Both the position numbers and the translations under genes were made by a program. The notes below the pieces were generated by a model. The model did no database searches and had not been told where the DNA came from. It worked only from the letters and a program-made list of their open reading frames with translations. From an uncultured Methanomassiliicoccales archaeon (GTDB lineage: Archaea; Thermoplasmatota; Thermoplasmata; Methanomassiliicoccales; Methanomethylophilaceae), in assembly GCA_934234005.1 (NCBI GenBank), contig CAKQHC010000038.1, positions 1-12,883 on the forward strand: a stretch of DNA of 12,883 bases, given 5' to 3'. The stretch's first letter is position 1. Each line of letters begins with the position of its first letter. Of this stretch, positions 12,352-12,883 are shown piece after piece.

Positions 12352-12883
12352 ATGTCAGAAGCAGGTGAATTCAGATTGAAAATACCGCAAACAGGAATAT
12401 TTGACTTCGGAGAAATCCGTGACGGAAATTATTATTTCGTCGATAAATCCGAGCTCATTTCTGACATCATCGACGATGGGAACAAAGTATATCTGTTCAC
12501 CAGGCCGAGACGTTTCGGTAAATCTCTCAATCTGTCGATGATTGATTCGTTTTTTAACCTAAAATATAAAGGAAACACATGGTTTGACGATTTGAAGGTT
12601 AATGAACACGAGAATTGTACAAGACTGAAAAACAAGTTTCCTGTCATAAGCATATCTATGATGGATTTTGATACGGGCAATCTTGCTAATTTCCGTGAGA
12701 AACTTGTAGATATTGTCGGGACAGCGTACGATCAGCATTTGTATCTAAATGATAGTAATAAAATTCAGGGGCGTCTCCGCAGGGAATATTTGGACACATA
12801 CGTAGATGATTTTACCGATGTGAAACTCGAAAATTCGCTGAATAAACTGTGCGAGATGCTTGAAATATATCACGGTGTAAAAC
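12352..12883 (+). CDS. AAA-ATPase-like protein, N-terminal part
   Basis: An open frame of 177 codons runs off the right edge of the window, so it is incomplete at its 3' end. It matches the AAA-ATPase-like family (Pfam AAA-ATPase_like, usually followed by a PD-(D/E)XK nuclease-like domain): FDFGEIRDGNYYFVDKSELI near the N-terminus, the P-loop TRPRRFGKSLNLS (residues 50-62, Lys57), and the following MIDSFFNLKY and WFDDLKV segments. Full-length members are about 500-600 residues. Their role is not established; they occur in multiple copies in gut bacteria and archaea, and a mobile or defence-related role has been suggested only from domain content. ATG 12352 has no ribosome binding site but lies about 28 bases after TTTAAATA, fitting leaderless transcription. 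It is more AT-rich than the marker operon. Confidence 0.8.
   Translation, partial: MSEAGEFRLKIPQTGIFDFGEIRDGNYYFVDKSELISDIIDDGNKVYLFTRPRRFGKSLNLSMIDSFFNLKYKGNTWFDDLKVNEHENCTRLKNKFPVISISMMDFDTGNLANFREKLVDIVGTAYDQHLYLNDSNKIQGRLRREYLDTYVDDFTDVKLENSLNKLCEMLEIYHGVK

Overview
The window looks like a methanogenic archaeon, most likely a gut-type member of the Methanomassiliicoccales (Thermoplasmatota). This is inferred from three things. The first 3.9 kb is a methanogenesis-marker operon. The promoters and occasional leaderless starts are archaeal in style. None of the natural stop codons I could place is TAG, which fits a genome that may reserve TAG for pyrrolysine. The species cannot be named from the sequence alone.

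Region 1 (1-3960) is a tight, translationally coupled operon: mmp3 (3' end only), mmp6, mmp5, mmp15, mmp17, mmp7. Homologues of Mmp3, Mmp7 and Mmp17 belong, with McrC and component A2, to the ATP-dependent complex that reductively activates methyl-coenzyme M reductase. Mmp15 is an ASKHA-fold activator ATPase that keeps both cluster-ligand cysteines. A poly-T tract and hairpin close the operon.

Region 2 (3961-8345) is a cell-surface locus. A 311-bp leader carries a G10 tract, three stem-loops (the last one sequestering a ribosome binding site) and a possible upstream ORF. It precedes a chimeric, AT-rich exported protein with a TasA/camelysin-like N-terminus and a beta-helix C-terminus. A close-packed group follows: a large repeat protein (InlB-B-like repeats, an Ig-like domain and a TasA-like C-terminal domain) and two small TasA/camelysin-type proteins. 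The three exported proteins share a 30-residue signal peptide with Trp29-Phe30 at the same position. I infer a donor-strand-type matrix or pilus system comparable to TasA and the archaeal bundling pilin AbpA. The repeat protein and the first small subunit are each broken by a frameshift.

Region 3 (8346-11210) is one large FAD-linked oxidase (GlcD/D-lactate dehydrogenase type) made of two tandem homologous modules. Module 1 has lost the FAD-binding motif but gained two cysteine clusters. Module 2 is canonical but broken by an apparent out-of-frame loss of about 25 bp.

Region 4 (11211-12883) holds, on the minus strand, a HAD phosphatase overlapping a 35-residue membrane peptide gene. On the plus strand is the start of an AAA-ATPase-like protein that runs off the window, preceded by a strong TATA box and a small palindrome. 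No tRNA, rRNA, CRISPR array, insertion sequence or attachment site was seen.
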